Program-made: the position numbers and the translations under genes | Source of the DNA: Bacteroidales bacterium | GTDB taxonomy: Bacteria > Bacteroidota > Bacteroidia > Bacteroidales > UBA932 | Assembly: GCA_015060335.1 (NCBI GenBank) | Contig: SUYR01000001.1 | Location: forward strand, 62,001-126,000 | Direction of reading: 5' to 3' | DNA length: 64,000 nt | Part shown: positions 42,838-52,105 of the stretch, in pieces | Numbering within the stretch: the first letter of the stretch is position 1 | How the letters are laid out: every line of letters starts with the position of its first letter | The notes under the pieces: model-generated | Databases searched by the model: none | Seen by the model: only the letters and a program-made list of their open reading frames with translations | Told to the model about the DNA's origin: nothing

Positions 42838-45555
42838 ATGACAGAAAAGAAACCTACCGAGACCCCGATGATGAAGCAGTATTTCGCTATGAAGGCGGAA
42901 CATCCTGAGGCGTTGCTTCTGTTCAGGTGCGGTGATTTTTATGAGACATACGGAGAGGATGCGCTGACTGCAAGCAAGGTGCTGGGTATCGTATTGACAA
43001 AACGTTCGAGTGCTACTCCCGGAGCGATACCGATGGCAGGTTTCCCTCATCATTCGCTTGAGACATATCTTCCAAGACTTGTGCGTTCCGGTTATAAGGT
43101 GGCTGTGTGCGATCAGCTCGAAGATCCGAAACTTACCAAGAAGATTGTCAAGAGGGGTATCACCGAGCTGGTGACTCCGGGTGTTGCATTCAACGAGCAG
43201 CTCCTCGACCAGAAGGAGCACAATTATATTGCCGGTCTCACTTTCTTCAAGGAGAAATGTGGAGCGGCATTTCTTGATGTATCTACAGGTACTTTCCAGG
43301 TTGCAGAAGGATCTCTGGACTATATCGGCACGCTGCTGGGTTCGTTCTCTCCGAAGGAGCTGCTTGTGCCGAGAGGTTTTGAGAAAGGTACTCGTGAGAA
43401 GTTTGGAGACGGTTTCTATATATCGACTCTCGAGGAATGGGCTTTTGTATATGAGAGTTCGGTGGAGAAGCTCAAGAGGCAGTTCAAGGTGGATTCCCTC
43501 AAAGGCTTTGCTGTGGATAATTTCCCTCTTGGAATCACATCGGCTGGAGCTCTGCTGATCTATCTTGAGCAGACCCAGCATAAGGATCTGACAAACATCT
43601 GCTCGATTTCCCGTATCGATGAGGGCGCATTCGTATGGATGGACCGTTTTACCTTCCGTAATCTCGAGGTCTTCAATTCGACCGCGGGCAAGGAAGGGAC
43701 TTCGCTTGTGGATGTGATGGACAGGTGTTCTTCTCCAATGGGTGCAAGAATGTTGCGTTCTTGGCTTGCCATGCCGGTAATGGACCTGAAGGAGCTTGAA
43801 GACAGATATTCTGTGGTACAGCATTTTGTGGATAATCGGGATGACCTTGTACGCCTTCAGACCATGATAGGCGATATCGGAGACCTTGAGAGGATCATAT
43901 CCCGCGCGGCTGCCGGCAAGATAATGCCAAGAGAGGTCATGCAGCTCAGTCGCGGATTGAGTAGGATGGAACCGATAGTGTCTTTATGCACGGGTAAAGG
44001 AGTGTCTGCACTCGATGATATGACAGGCAGGATGGGGGATTGCAGCCAGCTGCTGGAATATCTCGGCAGCACCATGCATCCTGAGACTGCATCGCAGCTC
44101 GGAAAGGGAGATGTCATTGCAGACGGAGTGAATGCAGAGCTGGATGAACTCCGCAGGATTGCCCGTCACGGCAAGGATTATCTTCTGGATATACAGCAGA
44201 GAGAAATCGAACGCACCGGAATTTCGTCTCTGAAGATAGGATTCAACAACGTGTTCGGCTACTATCTGGAGGTGCGCAATGCCCACAAGGACAATGTGCC
44301 GGAGGAATGGATAAGGAAACAGACACTTGTAAATGCAGAGAGATATATAACAGAAGAGCTGAAGGAATATGAGCAGAAGATTCTGGGAGCGGAAGAAAGG
44401 ATATATGCTCTTGAGGTGCAGATATATTCCGAGCTGGTGTCAAGAATCCAGTCACAGATATCGGTGATACAGGGCAACTGCCGGATTCTTTCCCGCCTCG
44501 ATGTGCTTTCTTGTTTTGCAGACCTTGCTCTTTCAAACGGTTATTGCCGTCCTTCGATGAATGACAGCAGGATTATAGATATCAGGCAGGGACGCCATCC
44601 GGTCATCGAGACAATGATGCAGGCAGGGGAGGAGTTCGTGCCGAATGACATATATCTGGACAATTCTTCCCAGCAGGTGATAATCCTTACAGGACCTAAT
44701 ATGGCGGGTAAGTCTGCGCTTCTGAGGCAGACAGCCCTGATAGTCCTGATGGCCCAGGTCGGATCGTTCGTTCCGGCAGCCGAAGCCACAATAGGCTATT
44801 GCGACAAGATATTCACTCGCGTGGGAGCATCTGACAATATTTCGCGTGGAGAATCCACATTCATGGTGGAGATGCTCGAGACATCGATGATTCTTCATAA
44901 TCTTTCTTCGCGTTCTCTGGTGCTTCTCGATGAGATCGGACGCGGAACGTCCACATATGACGGAATGTCCATTGCACGTGCCATTGTGGAATATGTGCAT
45001 GAATACGGAGACGGAGCGAAGACCCTGTTCGCTACCCATTATCATGAACTTAATGACCTGGAGGAGATATATCCTCGCGTGAAGAATTTCCATATCGCAG
45101 TAAAGGAAGTCGGCAAGAATGTGATTTTCCTGAGAAAGCTCAAGGAGGGCGGTGTGGCTCATAGTTTCGGACTTCATGTGGCGCGTATGGCGGGCATGCC
45201 GAAGCAGGTGCTGGAGTCGGCGGAGAAGACATTGGCGGCGTTGGAGAGGAATGAGATTTCTCCACTCCCTACAGTCGGTCGAAATGACAGTGGTGATACG
45301 GCCGGTCGGAGTGACAATGCCGTTTCAGGAGAGACCGGTAACAGGAATTCCAAAAAGCGTAATACCATAAAGCCATATAATATAAAGGAAGGACGTGTCG
45401 AAAGCGACGGCTCTCTTCAGCTGTCGTTCTTCCAGCTTGAAGATCCGCTCCTGTCATCACTCAAGGCCGAGCTTGACAACGCAGATCTGAACAACATGAC
45501 TCCTCTCCAGGCTTTTGACCTGCTCCGCAGCATGAAGGAACAATTAGGAATATAA
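42838..45555 (+). CDS. mutS: DNA mismatch repair protein MutS
   Basis: 905 residues, a normal bacterial MutS1. The N-terminal mismatch-binding domain has the Phe-x-Glu type motif in FRCGDFYETYGEDA and is preceded by ETPMMKQYF. The lever and clamp domains follow, then the ATPase: Walker A GPNMAGKSALLRQTA, the ESTFMVEMLET signature, Walker B VLLDEIGRGTSTYDG and the ATHYHEL switch. The C-terminus contains a linker and the short HhH-like end LTPLQAFDLL-type (MTPLQAFDLLRSMKEQ). MutS recognises mispaired bases after replication and recruits MutL. It is followed by an unrelated PHP gene after 18 nt. Confidence 0.98.
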   Translation: MTEKKPTETPMMKQYFAMKAEHPEALLLFRCGDFYETYGEDALTASKVLGIVLTKRSSATPGAIPMAGFPHHSLETYLPRLVRSGYKVAVCDQLEDPKLTKKIVKRGITELVTPGVAFNEQLLDQKEHNYIAGLTFFKEKCGAAFLDVSTGTFQVAEGSLDYIGTLLGSFSPKELLVPRGFEKGTREKFGDGFYISTLEEWAFVYESSVEKLKRQFKVDSLKGFAVDNFPLGITSAGALLIYLEQTQHKDLTNICSISRIDEGAFVWMDRFTFRNLEVFNSTAGKEGTSLVDVMDRCSSPMGARMLRSWLAMPVMDLKELEDRYSVVQHFVDNRDDLVRLQTMIGDIGDLERIISRAAAGKIMPREVMQLSRGLSRMEPIVSLCTGKGVSALDDMTGRMGDCSQLLEYLGSTMHPETASQLGKGDVIADGVNAELDELRRIARHGKDYLLDIQQREIERTGISSLKIGFNNVFGYYLEVRNAHKDNVPEEWIRKQTLVNAERYITEELKEYEQKILGAEERIYALEVQIYSELVSRIQSQISVIQGNCRILSRLDVLSCFADLALSNGYCRPSMNDSRIIDIRQGRHPVIETMMQAGEEFVPNDIYLDNSSQQVIILTGPNMAGKSALLRQTALIVLMAQVGSFVPAAEATIGYCDKIFTRVGASDNISRGESTFMVEMLETSMILHNLSSRSLVLLDEIGRGTSTYDGMSIARAIVEYVHEYGDGAKTLFATHYHELNDLEEIYPRVKNFHIAVKEVGKNVIFLRKLKEGGVAHSFGLHVARMAGMPKQVLESAEKTLAALERNEISPLPTVGRNDSGDTAGRSDNAVSGETGNRNSKKRNTIKPYNIKEGRVESDGSLQLSFFQLEDPLLSSLKAELDNADLNNMTPLQAFDLLRSMKEQLGI

Positions 45556-45573
45556 CTCTAATAACCATTTATA

Positions 45574-46764
45574 ATGAAGAAATTTGTCACATTCATTGCA
45601 TTTGCGCTGTCTGTTGTGACAGCCGGTGCGCAGCATTATTATCAGGATTCCAACAATTCCGAGATGCTTCGTCATTGCACGCGTCATGAATCCTGCAGGA
45701 AGGAAGTGGTGCTTCCGGGAGTGAACGGATACAATGTCTATAAGGCAGACCTCCACACTCATACAATCTTTTCCGACGGTCAGGTTCTTCCTGCTCTTCG
45801 TGTAAGGGAAGCGTGGATTGACGGTCTTGACATCATGGCTGTAACCGAGCATGTGGAATACAGGCCTCATGAGGATACATTTGTGGACTATCTTGAGGAT
45901 TATGTATCTAAGAAATATGACAAGGCAGTTAATAACAGAATTGGAGACGATGTGACCAAAGAAGGAATAATGGTGGACCTGAATTACTGTGTACAGCAGA
46001 GCCAGTCTGCAGCGAAGCAGTATGGACTCCTTATCATTCCTGGCTGTGAGATTACCCGAAACGGTACCACGGTCGGCCACTTCAATGCCCTGTTCACATC
46101 CGACAACAACACAATATATGATCCGGATCCAGTGCAGGCTGTGCGCAATGCAAAGGCTCAGAACGCCCTTGTAATGCACAACCATCCGGGCTGGACAAGA
46201 AAGAACATTGACTTTACAGAGACCGAGAAGGTACTTTATGGAGAAGGTCTTATTGACGGAGTTGAGGTGATGAACGGTGCGGAATTCTACCCTGGCATCG
46301 TGGACAGAGTGAATGAAAGAGGACTTTTCATCGCAGCGAATTCAGATATTCACGCTACAACAGCCATTGATTATAGACTTAATGGCACAGAACGTCCGAT
46401 GACTCTCATCTTTGCCAAGGACAAGTCTTTGGAGTCGATAAAGGAGGCCCTGGTTGCAGACCGCACTCTTGCTCTGGGATTCAACACAGTCTGCGGAGCC
46501 GAGCAGCTTCTCAAGGATTTCTTTGTTGCAGGAGTCAAGACTCAGGTGGTAAGCGTGGATTCAAAGGACCGCTCTACAGTCTTGCTGACCAACTGCACGT
46601 CAGTGCCTTATCTTATCAAGGTAGGAAACGGCAATCCAAGATATCTCGATCCGTTCTCGACCATCAGCCTCAGATCTGCAGCAGGTGAGAAGGTCCTGAA
46701 ATTCCAGGTGCTGAACATGTTCAGTGCAAAGGATGCCCATCCGATAGTTGAAGTTTCATTCTAA
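45574..46764 (+). CDS. Exported PHP-domain phosphodiesterase (Sb-PDE-like)
   Basis: 396 residues with a signal peptide (cleavage near VTAGAQ). The PHP metal-binding motifs are visible: ADLHTHTIFSDGQ, MAVTEHVEYRPHED, a GCEITRNGTTVGHFNALF strand, MHNHPGW and ANSDIHAT. Related exported proteins in Bacteroidales are annotated as Sb-PDE family phosphodiesterases. The C-terminal 80 residues form a beta domain outside the PHP fold. The natural substrate is unknown; a phosphodiester or phosphorylated sugar in the periplasm is plausible. The gene sits between mutS and tnaA with short gaps and may be co-transcribed with either. Confidence 0.85.
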   Translation: MKKFVTFIAFALSVVTAGAQHYYQDSNNSEMLRHCTRHESCRKEVVLPGVNGYNVYKADLHTHTIFSDGQVLPALRVREAWIDGLDIMAVTEHVEYRPHEDTFVDYLEDYVSKKYDKAVNNRIGDDVTKEGIMVDLNYCVQQSQSAAKQYGLLIIPGCEITRNGTTVGHFNALFTSDNNTIYDPDPVQAVRNAKAQNALVMHNHPGWTRKNIDFTETEKVLYGEGLIDGVEVMNGAEFYPGIVDRVNERGLFIAANSDIHATTAIDYRLNGTERPMTLIFAKDKSLESIKEALVADRTLALGFNTVCGAEQLLKDFFVAGVKTQVVSVDSKDRSTVLLTNCTSVPYLIKVGNGNPRYLDPFSTISLRSAAGEKVLKFQVLNMFSAKDAHPIVEVSF

Positions 46765-46776
46765 AATATAATGACC

Positions 46777-48150
46777 ATGGAATTGCCATTTGCGGAATCT
46801 TGGAAAATCAAGATGGTGGAGCCACTTCGCAAGAGTACTCGTGAAGAGCGCGAACAGTGGATAAAGGAAGCTGACTACAATCTTTTTCAGCTCAAATCAG
46901 ATCAGGTATATATTGACTGTCTCACAGATTCCGGTACAGGAGCCATGAGCGACCGTCAGTGGGCTGCGATGATGATGGGAGACGAGAGCTATGCCGGTTC
47001 TTCTTCATTCTTCATGCTCAAGGATACGATATGCAGAATTACAGGTTTTGAGTATGTCATTCCTACTCATCAGGGCCGTGCAGCAGAAAATGTGCTTTTC
47101 AGTCATCTTGTGACTGCCGGGGCAATAGTGCCGGGCAACTCACATTTCGACACCACAAAGGGACATATCGAGAGCCGTAAGGCGTTTGCAGTGGACTGTA
47201 CCGTGGATGAGGCAAAGGACACTCAGCTCGAAGTGCCGTTCAAGGGTAATGTGGATCCTGCAAAGCTCGAGAAGGTACTGGCGGAGAATGCTGAGAAAGT
47301 TCCGTTCATCATAGTTACGATCACCAACAACACAGCCGGAGGCCAGCCTGTATCAATGCAGAATCTGCGTGAGGTACGTGCAATCGCAGACAAGTACGGA
47401 AAGCGTGTGATCTATGATTCAGCCCGTTTTGTGGAGAATGCATATTTCATCCGCACACGTGAGGAAGGATACGGAGAAAAGACTATAAAGGAAATCTGCA
47501 AGGAGATGTTCTCATATGCGGACGGAATGACGATGTCTTCAAAGAAGGACGGTCTTGTGAACATGGGAGGCTTCATTGCCACCCGTCACGAAGACTGGTA
47601 CGAGGGAGCCAAGAGATTCTGTATCCCGTTCGAGGGCTATCTCACATATGGAGGTATGAACGGACGCGACATGGCAGCTCTTGCAGTAGGTCTTGACGAA
47701 AATACAGAGCTTGACAATATCGAGACACGTATCCGTCAGGTGCAGTATCTCGCTGCACGTCTCGACGAGTTCGGCATTCCTTATCAGCGTCCTGTCGGAG
47801 GACATGCCATCTTCGTGGATGCAGACAAGGTGCTCGACCAGATTCCTAAGGAAGAGTTCCCTGCGCAGACCCTTGCAATCGAGCTTTATCTCGAGGCCGG
47901 TATCCGTGGCTGCGAGATCGGATATATCCTTGCTGACCGTGATCCTGTGACCCGTGAAAACCGTTTCGGCGGACTCGACCTGCTGCGTCTCTGCATAGCA
48001 CGTCGCGTCTATACCAACAATCATATGGATGTCATAGCGGTTGCCTTAAAGAACGTCTTTGACCGCCGTCATGAGATTACACGAGGCGTGAAGATCGTTT
48101 GGGAGACCGAGCTCATGCGTCACTTTACAGTCAAGCTGGAAAGGCTCTAA
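46777..48150 (+). CDS. tnaA: Tryptophanase (tryptophan indole-lyase)
   Basis: 457 residues of the PLP-dependent beta-eliminating lyase family, with the conserved MELPFAESWKIKMVEP start (ATG 46777 chosen over 46771 for this reason), the cofactor-binding region IPTHQGRAAENV, NNTAGGQPVS, and the Schiff-base lysine in MTMSSKKDGLVNMGGF. Tryptophanase splits tryptophan into indole, pyruvate and ammonia. Its near relative tyrosine phenol-lyase cannot be fully excluded, but the sequence agrees with the enzymes annotated as TnaA in Bacteroides. No TnaC-like leader peptide is evident in the 12-nt gap before it. Its stop overlaps the convergent ccsA stop. Confidence 0.93.
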   Translation: MELPFAESWKIKMVEPLRKSTREEREQWIKEADYNLFQLKSDQVYIDCLTDSGTGAMSDRQWAAMMMGDESYAGSSSFFMLKDTICRITGFEYVIPTHQGRAAENVLFSHLVTAGAIVPGNSHFDTTKGHIESRKAFAVDCTVDEAKDTQLEVPFKGNVDPAKLEKVLAENAEKVPFIIVTITNNTAGGQPVSMQNLREVRAIADKYGKRVIYDSARFVENAYFIRTREEGYGEKTIKEICKEMFSYADGMTMSSKKDGLVNMGGFIATRHEDWYEGAKRFCIPFEGYLTYGGMNGRDMAALAVGLDENTELDNIETRIRQVQYLAARLDEFGIPYQRPVGGHAIFVDADKVLDQIPKEEFPAQTLAIELYLEAGIRGCEIGYILADRDPVTRENRFGGLDLLRLCIARRVYTNNHMDVIAVALKNVFDRRHEITRGVKIVWETELMRHFTVKLERL

Positions 48151-48926
48151 TATACATGCACGCTTGTGCGGGCTGCGGGCAGATAGTTTATGCCCCACCA
48201 GCACATCTGTAGCAGGATAAAGCAGAAGATCAGGAGTGCGAATGCGTATTCCTGATTTTTTATGTGCGGGCGCAGGTGAATATACAGCAGATAGCCGAGC
48301 CAGGTGGCTGCGGCCCATGTCTCCTTCGGGTCCCATGTCCAGTAATCACCCCAGGCTTCCTTTGCCCATAACGAGCCCATAACCATTCCCAGTGTGAGGA
48401 AGGCCCAACCTATCTTTACAAGAGTGTCGCATGCGGTCATTTCTTCAGCGAGGATTGTTCTGCGCGAGGATTTCCACCAGAGATATATGGCGAAGAGTGT
48501 TGCCGCCCCCATCATTGCATAGGCGAACATATATACGGCCACATGAGGCACAAACCATACGCTCTGCAGGGCAGGCATCAGTGCCTTGCTGTGTATTTCT
48601 GGCTTGAACAGGTTGATGCAAGTGAAGACTATTGCCATCATGGTACTGAAACTCAGTATCCAGCGGTATTTCCACCTGCAATATACGAGGATTCCTATCA
48701 AGGATATGAAGAATGAGTACCAGAGCCGGGTCTCTCCCTGAGTCCTCATAGGCGGACGTTCGAGCGTAAACCAAAGGCAGACAATGAAACCGAAGAAGAC
48801 AGCAGTACCTATGGATGAGGCCGCCGTCGCCCACTTTCGGCTATCTTTGAAAGAGAGGATTGCTCCTGCAACCCAGCATATGGCAGCGCAGATGGCAAAC
48901 CATACGAAATCATTCCATGTAATCAT
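48147..48926 (-). CDS. ccsA: Cytochrome c biogenesis protein CcsA/ResC
   Basis: 259 residues with about eight membrane helices and the WWD heme-handling motif of System II cytochrome c maturation (WGDYWTWDPKETWAA). His residues flanking it (VPHVAVYMFAYAMM and the late HLRPH) fit heme ligands. Together with ResB/CcsB it exports heme and attaches it to CxxCH motifs. ATG 48926 is chosen because it overlaps the resB stop by 4 nt and starts the first helix; the frame extends further upstream inside resB. The 3' end overlaps the tnaA 3' end by 4 nt. Confidence 0.94.
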   Translation of the reverse strand: MITWNDFVWFAICAAICWVAGAILSFKDSRKWATAASSIGTAVFFGFIVCLWFTLERPPMRTQGETRLWYSFFISLIGILVYCRWKYRWILSFSTMMAIVFTCINLFKPEIHSKALMPALQSVWFVPHVAVYMFAYAMMGAATLFAIYLWWKSSRRTILAEEMTACDTLVKIGWAFLTLGMVMGSLWAKEAWGDYWTWDPKETWAAATWLGYLLYIHLRPHIKNQEYAFALLIFCFILLQMCWWGINYLPAARTSVHVY

Positions 48927-49855
48927 TGTCTGTCCTCCCTTTTTCTTCTGTATCCTGCAGTCAAAGCCATGAAAATCCCTGCGGCAAGAATGATCCAGAG
49001 TCCGGTCTTGACAACAGGATACCAGCCGTCCCTGACACATTCGAGTGTGCTTGTGCCCATCTCCTTGTCATATCCCACCTGATATATCTTCCAGATGCCG
49101 ACCTGAGCCGGATGATTGACCTTGACATCGAAATGCCTTTCGCCTTTCCTGTCCGATACGGTTATTCTGGAAAGGAACATCTTTGGCTCTCCTTTCTGCA
49201 TCGTGATGGTCTTTCCGCTCGGAAGACGGATTTCCTCAGGGGGATATTCTTCCATTATGAATTCATCCAGCCTTATCATGAACGGAAGCACGGAAGTCCG
49301 TCCGGTTTGAGGAGATATGCCGACATGCTGCTGCTCTCCCTCCCTGAAGATTATTCTTGCCCTGACCATGTCTCCGCTTCCGAACAAAGCTGCTGCGAGT
49401 ACGATGAACACGGCAGAATGTATTACAGTAGCAAGCGCGGGGCGTTTTCTCCAGTTTCGTATTTCATCTATTGCACGCATGCCAAGAACGGTGATGAAAT
49501 ACAGCAGCATTATGCAGAATGGCCAAGAGGTGGACATTGAACGGAATCCGAGAGCACCCCAAAACCCTTCAGTAGAGCCGTTCTGACCGGTAAGACCGAA
49601 CAGCAGAGTCATTACCAGCATACCTGCAAGAGATGAGATGCAGGCGTAGTGGTCACTTAGCTGCCTGACCCATGTCAAGCGCTCCGACTTTGCGCTCAGA
49701 AGGATAAGTGCATAGATATAGTTGATGAATAGGATCAGTCCCAGCGGATATCTTATCCAGTCAGGTCTTATGTTCCCGAATATAAGCTGAAACGCCACGC
49801 CGACTGCAAACAGCAGGGCGCAGCGCAGAAAGGCCCTCTTATAACCCCATTTCAT
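48923..49855 (-). CDS. resB: Cytochrome c biogenesis protein ResB/CcsB
   Basis: 310 residues from ATG 49855 (MKWGYKRAFLRCALL), 2 nt after the preceding gene's stop. Membrane helices at both ends surround a periplasmic beta domain (FMIRLDEFIMEEYPPEEIRL, then FDVKVNHPAQVGIWKIYQ), the ResB/CcsB pattern. It works with CcsA as heme lyase for c-type cytochromes. In many Bacteroidota the two are fused; here they are separate genes with a 4-nt overlap. The natural client is probably the tetraheme protein encoded three genes upstream. Confidence 0.9.
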   Translation of the reverse strand: MKWGYKRAFLRCALLFAVGVAFQLIFGNIRPDWIRYPLGLILFINYIYALILLSAKSERLTWVRQLSDHYACISSLAGMLVMTLLFGLTGQNGSTEGFWGALGFRSMSTSWPFCIMLLYFITVLGMRAIDEIRNWRKRPALATVIHSAVFIVLAAALFGSGDMVRARIIFREGEQQHVGISPQTGRTSVLPFMIRLDEFIMEEYPPEEIRLPSGKTITMQKGEPKMFLSRITVSDRKGERHFDVKVNHPAQVGIWKIYQVGYDKEMGTSTLECVRDGWYPVVKTGLWIILAAGIFMALTAGYRRKREDRQ

Positions 49856-49857
49856 AG

Positions 49858-50751
49858 TTATGCAAGTTTCCATTGTGAGCGCAGCAGCTCTACAGCGGCA
49901 GGCACAGTCTGGTTGCGGTCTCCGTCCGTTCCGCACTCGAAGCTGATGTATTTGTCATATCCGAGCTGCTTGAGTGCGCGCATGCCATCTATATAATTGT
50001 CGAGTTCTCCGTCTTCGCCCGGCATCCTTCGATGTCCGCGACTGGCGACATGAACATGCTGAAGATACTCTCCGGCAGAGATGAATGCGGCATAATCGGA
50101 TGTCTCCTCCTGCATATGCCAGAAGTCTCCCATGCATTTTACGCCGGCACTTTTTGAATCGCGACAGATAGCGGCTGCATCTGCAACCTGACGCAGGTAA
50201 TGTGCCTCCTTGCGGTTGAGCGGCTCAAGAATCACCGTAGTATTATGTTTCAATGCGTATTCTCCAAGCTCATGCATCTGCTCGCAGAGGTACTCACGGG
50301 TCTGGAGGGTATGAGGCAAGGCCGGTTTCTGATGGTTGAACACCGGTACCATTATGACACCTGTCGAGCCAAGTTCTCCCGCAGCTGCAATTATATCACG
50401 TATAGATGAGTCAAAAGCAGCTTTCACAGCAGGGTCTTCCGCGAGTATGAATCCCTCAAATCCAGCGCAGATTGCACTTGTCTTGATATCTCTTCCCCTA
50501 AGTGCCTGCTGGAGCTCGTTAACCCTGTCTGCAAGACCACGTCCTCCAGGCTCCAGGGCAGCAATACCGAGAGCCTCCATATAGTCAAGCCTCTCATTCA
50601 GGTCCTTTCCCGGTGCCGTCTTCTCCTGGAAGGAGAGTTTCAGATCGGATCCCTTTTCTGATCTGTGTGGTGTCGAGCACGAAAGCACTCCCAGCGGAGA
50701 GGCTGCCAGAGTCAGTCCGGCAGCTCCCAACAAGAATTCACGCCTGTCCAT
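49858..50751 (-). CDS. Exported sugar phosphate isomerase/epimerase-like TIM-barrel protein
   Basis: 297 residues. The N-terminus MDRREFLLGAAGLTLAASPL is Tat-like (twin Arg) and is followed by a lipobox Cys (VLSCST), so an exported lipoprotein is likely. The barrel matches the xylose-isomerase-like AP_endonuc_2 fold: LDYMEALGIAALEPGG, TTVILEPLNRKEAHYL, MGDFWHMQEE, HVHVASRGHRRMPGEDGELD and YISFECGTDG, with Glu, Asp, His and Glu metal ligands. It follows the oxidoreductase gene by 2 nt. Such pairs commonly act on sugars or inositols and their keto forms. Confidence 0.88.
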   Translation of the reverse strand: MDRREFLLGAAGLTLAASPLGVLSCSTPHRSEKGSDLKLSFQEKTAPGKDLNERLDYMEALGIAALEPGGRGLADRVNELQQALRGRDIKTSAICAGFEGFILAEDPAVKAAFDSSIRDIIAAAGELGSTGVIMVPVFNHQKPALPHTLQTREYLCEQMHELGEYALKHNTTVILEPLNRKEAHYLRQVADAAAICRDSKSAGVKCMGDFWHMQEETSDYAAFISAGEYLQHVHVASRGHRRMPGEDGELDNYIDGMRALKQLGYDKYISFECGTDGDRNQTVPAAVELLRSQWKLA

Positions 50752-50753
50752 GA

Positions 50754-52094
50754 CTATTTCGCAACACCAGGAGTCATGACAACATGCCTGCTCATATCCA
50801 TAGGTCCGAGTTCAAGCTTCTCCTGCATATAGTCAAGATCGGACTGGCTCATCTGATCCCAGCTTACAGTACTTCCTGCATATGCAGATTCACGTCCCAT
50901 CACACCTGCAAGACATGATACCGCACAGTCGATAGCCTCATCAAGTCCCTTACCCTGTCTGATATGGTTGATGGCATCAACATGCTCAAGGACGTAAGGA
51001 TTATGCTGCTTGAAGACCTCTCCCTTGTCATATTTCCATATTACATTGCCGTTGAGGTCCTTTATCTCATGGTCAAAGCTGTTCCATGAACCTTTTGAGC
51101 CGAATATCACTTCTCCTACAGCATTGCTGCAACCGTCTATCTGGCGGCACATGCTGTGAAGATGAACTCCGTTCTCCATTTCAAAATCCACGCTGAACAT
51201 GTCATACTGATCGCCTGTAATACGTCTGTGACGGGCTCCGAAGCCTGTTGCCTTTGCCACCTTGAGTCCCGACATCCAAAGGAATACGTCGATATTGTGG
51301 ACATGCTGCTCTACGATATGGTCGCCCGACAGCCACTTCCAGTTCACCCAGTCACGGATCATCCATTCCATATCGCTCCAGCCCTTTTCTCTGTTCTTGT
51401 ACCAGAGCATTCCCTGATTCCAATATACATTTCCTCCGGTAATCTCTCCGATCATTCCTTCTGAAATCTTCTGGAAAGCCTCAACATAAGGACGCTGGTG
51501 ATGACGCTGGGTTCCGCATACCACTACAAGGTTTCTTGCCTTTGCCTGCTTTGCTGCAGCCATTACTGTCCTGTACCCCTTTGCATCCACGGCGATAGGC
51601 TTCTCAAGGAAGCTGTGAACGCCCTTTTCTACGGCATATTTGAACTGCTCCGGACGGAATACAGGCGGAGTCGTGTTGATTACGTAGTCAACGCCTGAGT
51701 CTATGAGCTTCTTATATGCGTCAAATCCGATAAAGCATTTCTCGTCAGGAATCTCCTGATTGTATCTGTCTCTGATCTTTTTGCGGAGAGACTCAAGCCT
51801 GTCCGGAAATACATCGGCAAGCGCAACTATCTTCACTCCATCTGCAGCCTCCATCACATTGTCAACGGCTCCGGATCCTCGCCCGCCGCATCCGATGACA
51901 CCGACTCTGATCTCTTTTCCATCAGCCGCTTTGTCAGGAAGTTCCGGGATATAATATGATCCGGCTTCTCTGAGGGGAGTGTTCTTTGACTTGCCTGCGC
52001 ATGATGATACCAGTGCAGAACCTCCGATAAGTCCTGTGACTCCCAGCAGTGCAGATGCCTGAAGGAAGTCTCTTCTGTTCATTTCCTTGCTCAT
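50754..52094 (-). CDS. Exported Gfo/Idh/MocA-family oxidoreductase
   Basis: 446 residues beginning with a Tat-like signal (NRRDFLQASALLGVTGL) and a lipobox-like SSCAGK. The Rossmann motif RVGVIGCGGRGSGAV and the catalytic EKP (FLEKPIAVDAKGYR) are present, and the substrate domain includes DWVNWKWLSGDHIVEQHVHN. Members oxidise or reduce hydroxyls of sugars with NAD(P). Tat export would carry the folded protein with its cofactor bound, as in glucose-fructose oxidoreductase of Zymomonas. The operon mates are a TIM-barrel isomerase and cytochrome genes, so an envelope sugar oxidation is possible, though this is inference. Confidence 0.92.
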   Translation of the reverse strand: MSKEMNRRDFLQASALLGVTGLIGGSALVSSCAGKSKNTPLREAGSYYIPELPDKAADGKEIRVGVIGCGGRGSGAVDNVMEAADGVKIVALADVFPDRLESLRKKIRDRYNQEIPDEKCFIGFDAYKKLIDSGVDYVINTTPPVFRPEQFKYAVEKGVHSFLEKPIAVDAKGYRTVMAAAKQAKARNLVVVCGTQRHHQRPYVEAFQKISEGMIGEITGGNVYWNQGMLWYKNREKGWSDMEWMIRDWVNWKWLSGDHIVEQHVHNIDVFLWMSGLKVAKATGFGARHRRITGDQYDMFSVDFEMENGVHLHSMCRQIDGCSNAVGEVIFGSKGSWNSFDHEIKDLNGNVIWKYDKGEVFKQHNPYVLEHVDAINHIRQGKGLDEAIDCAVSCLAGVMGRESAYAGSTVSWDQMSQSDLDYMQEKLELGPMDMSRHVVMTPGVAK

Positions 52095-52105
52095 AGTTTA
52101 TGTTG

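Noticed and set aside
42769..43824. A 351-codon minus-strand open frame over the start of mutS
   Set aside because: It is antisense to the conserved MutS N-terminal domains and to the mutS promoter and has no recognisable motif.
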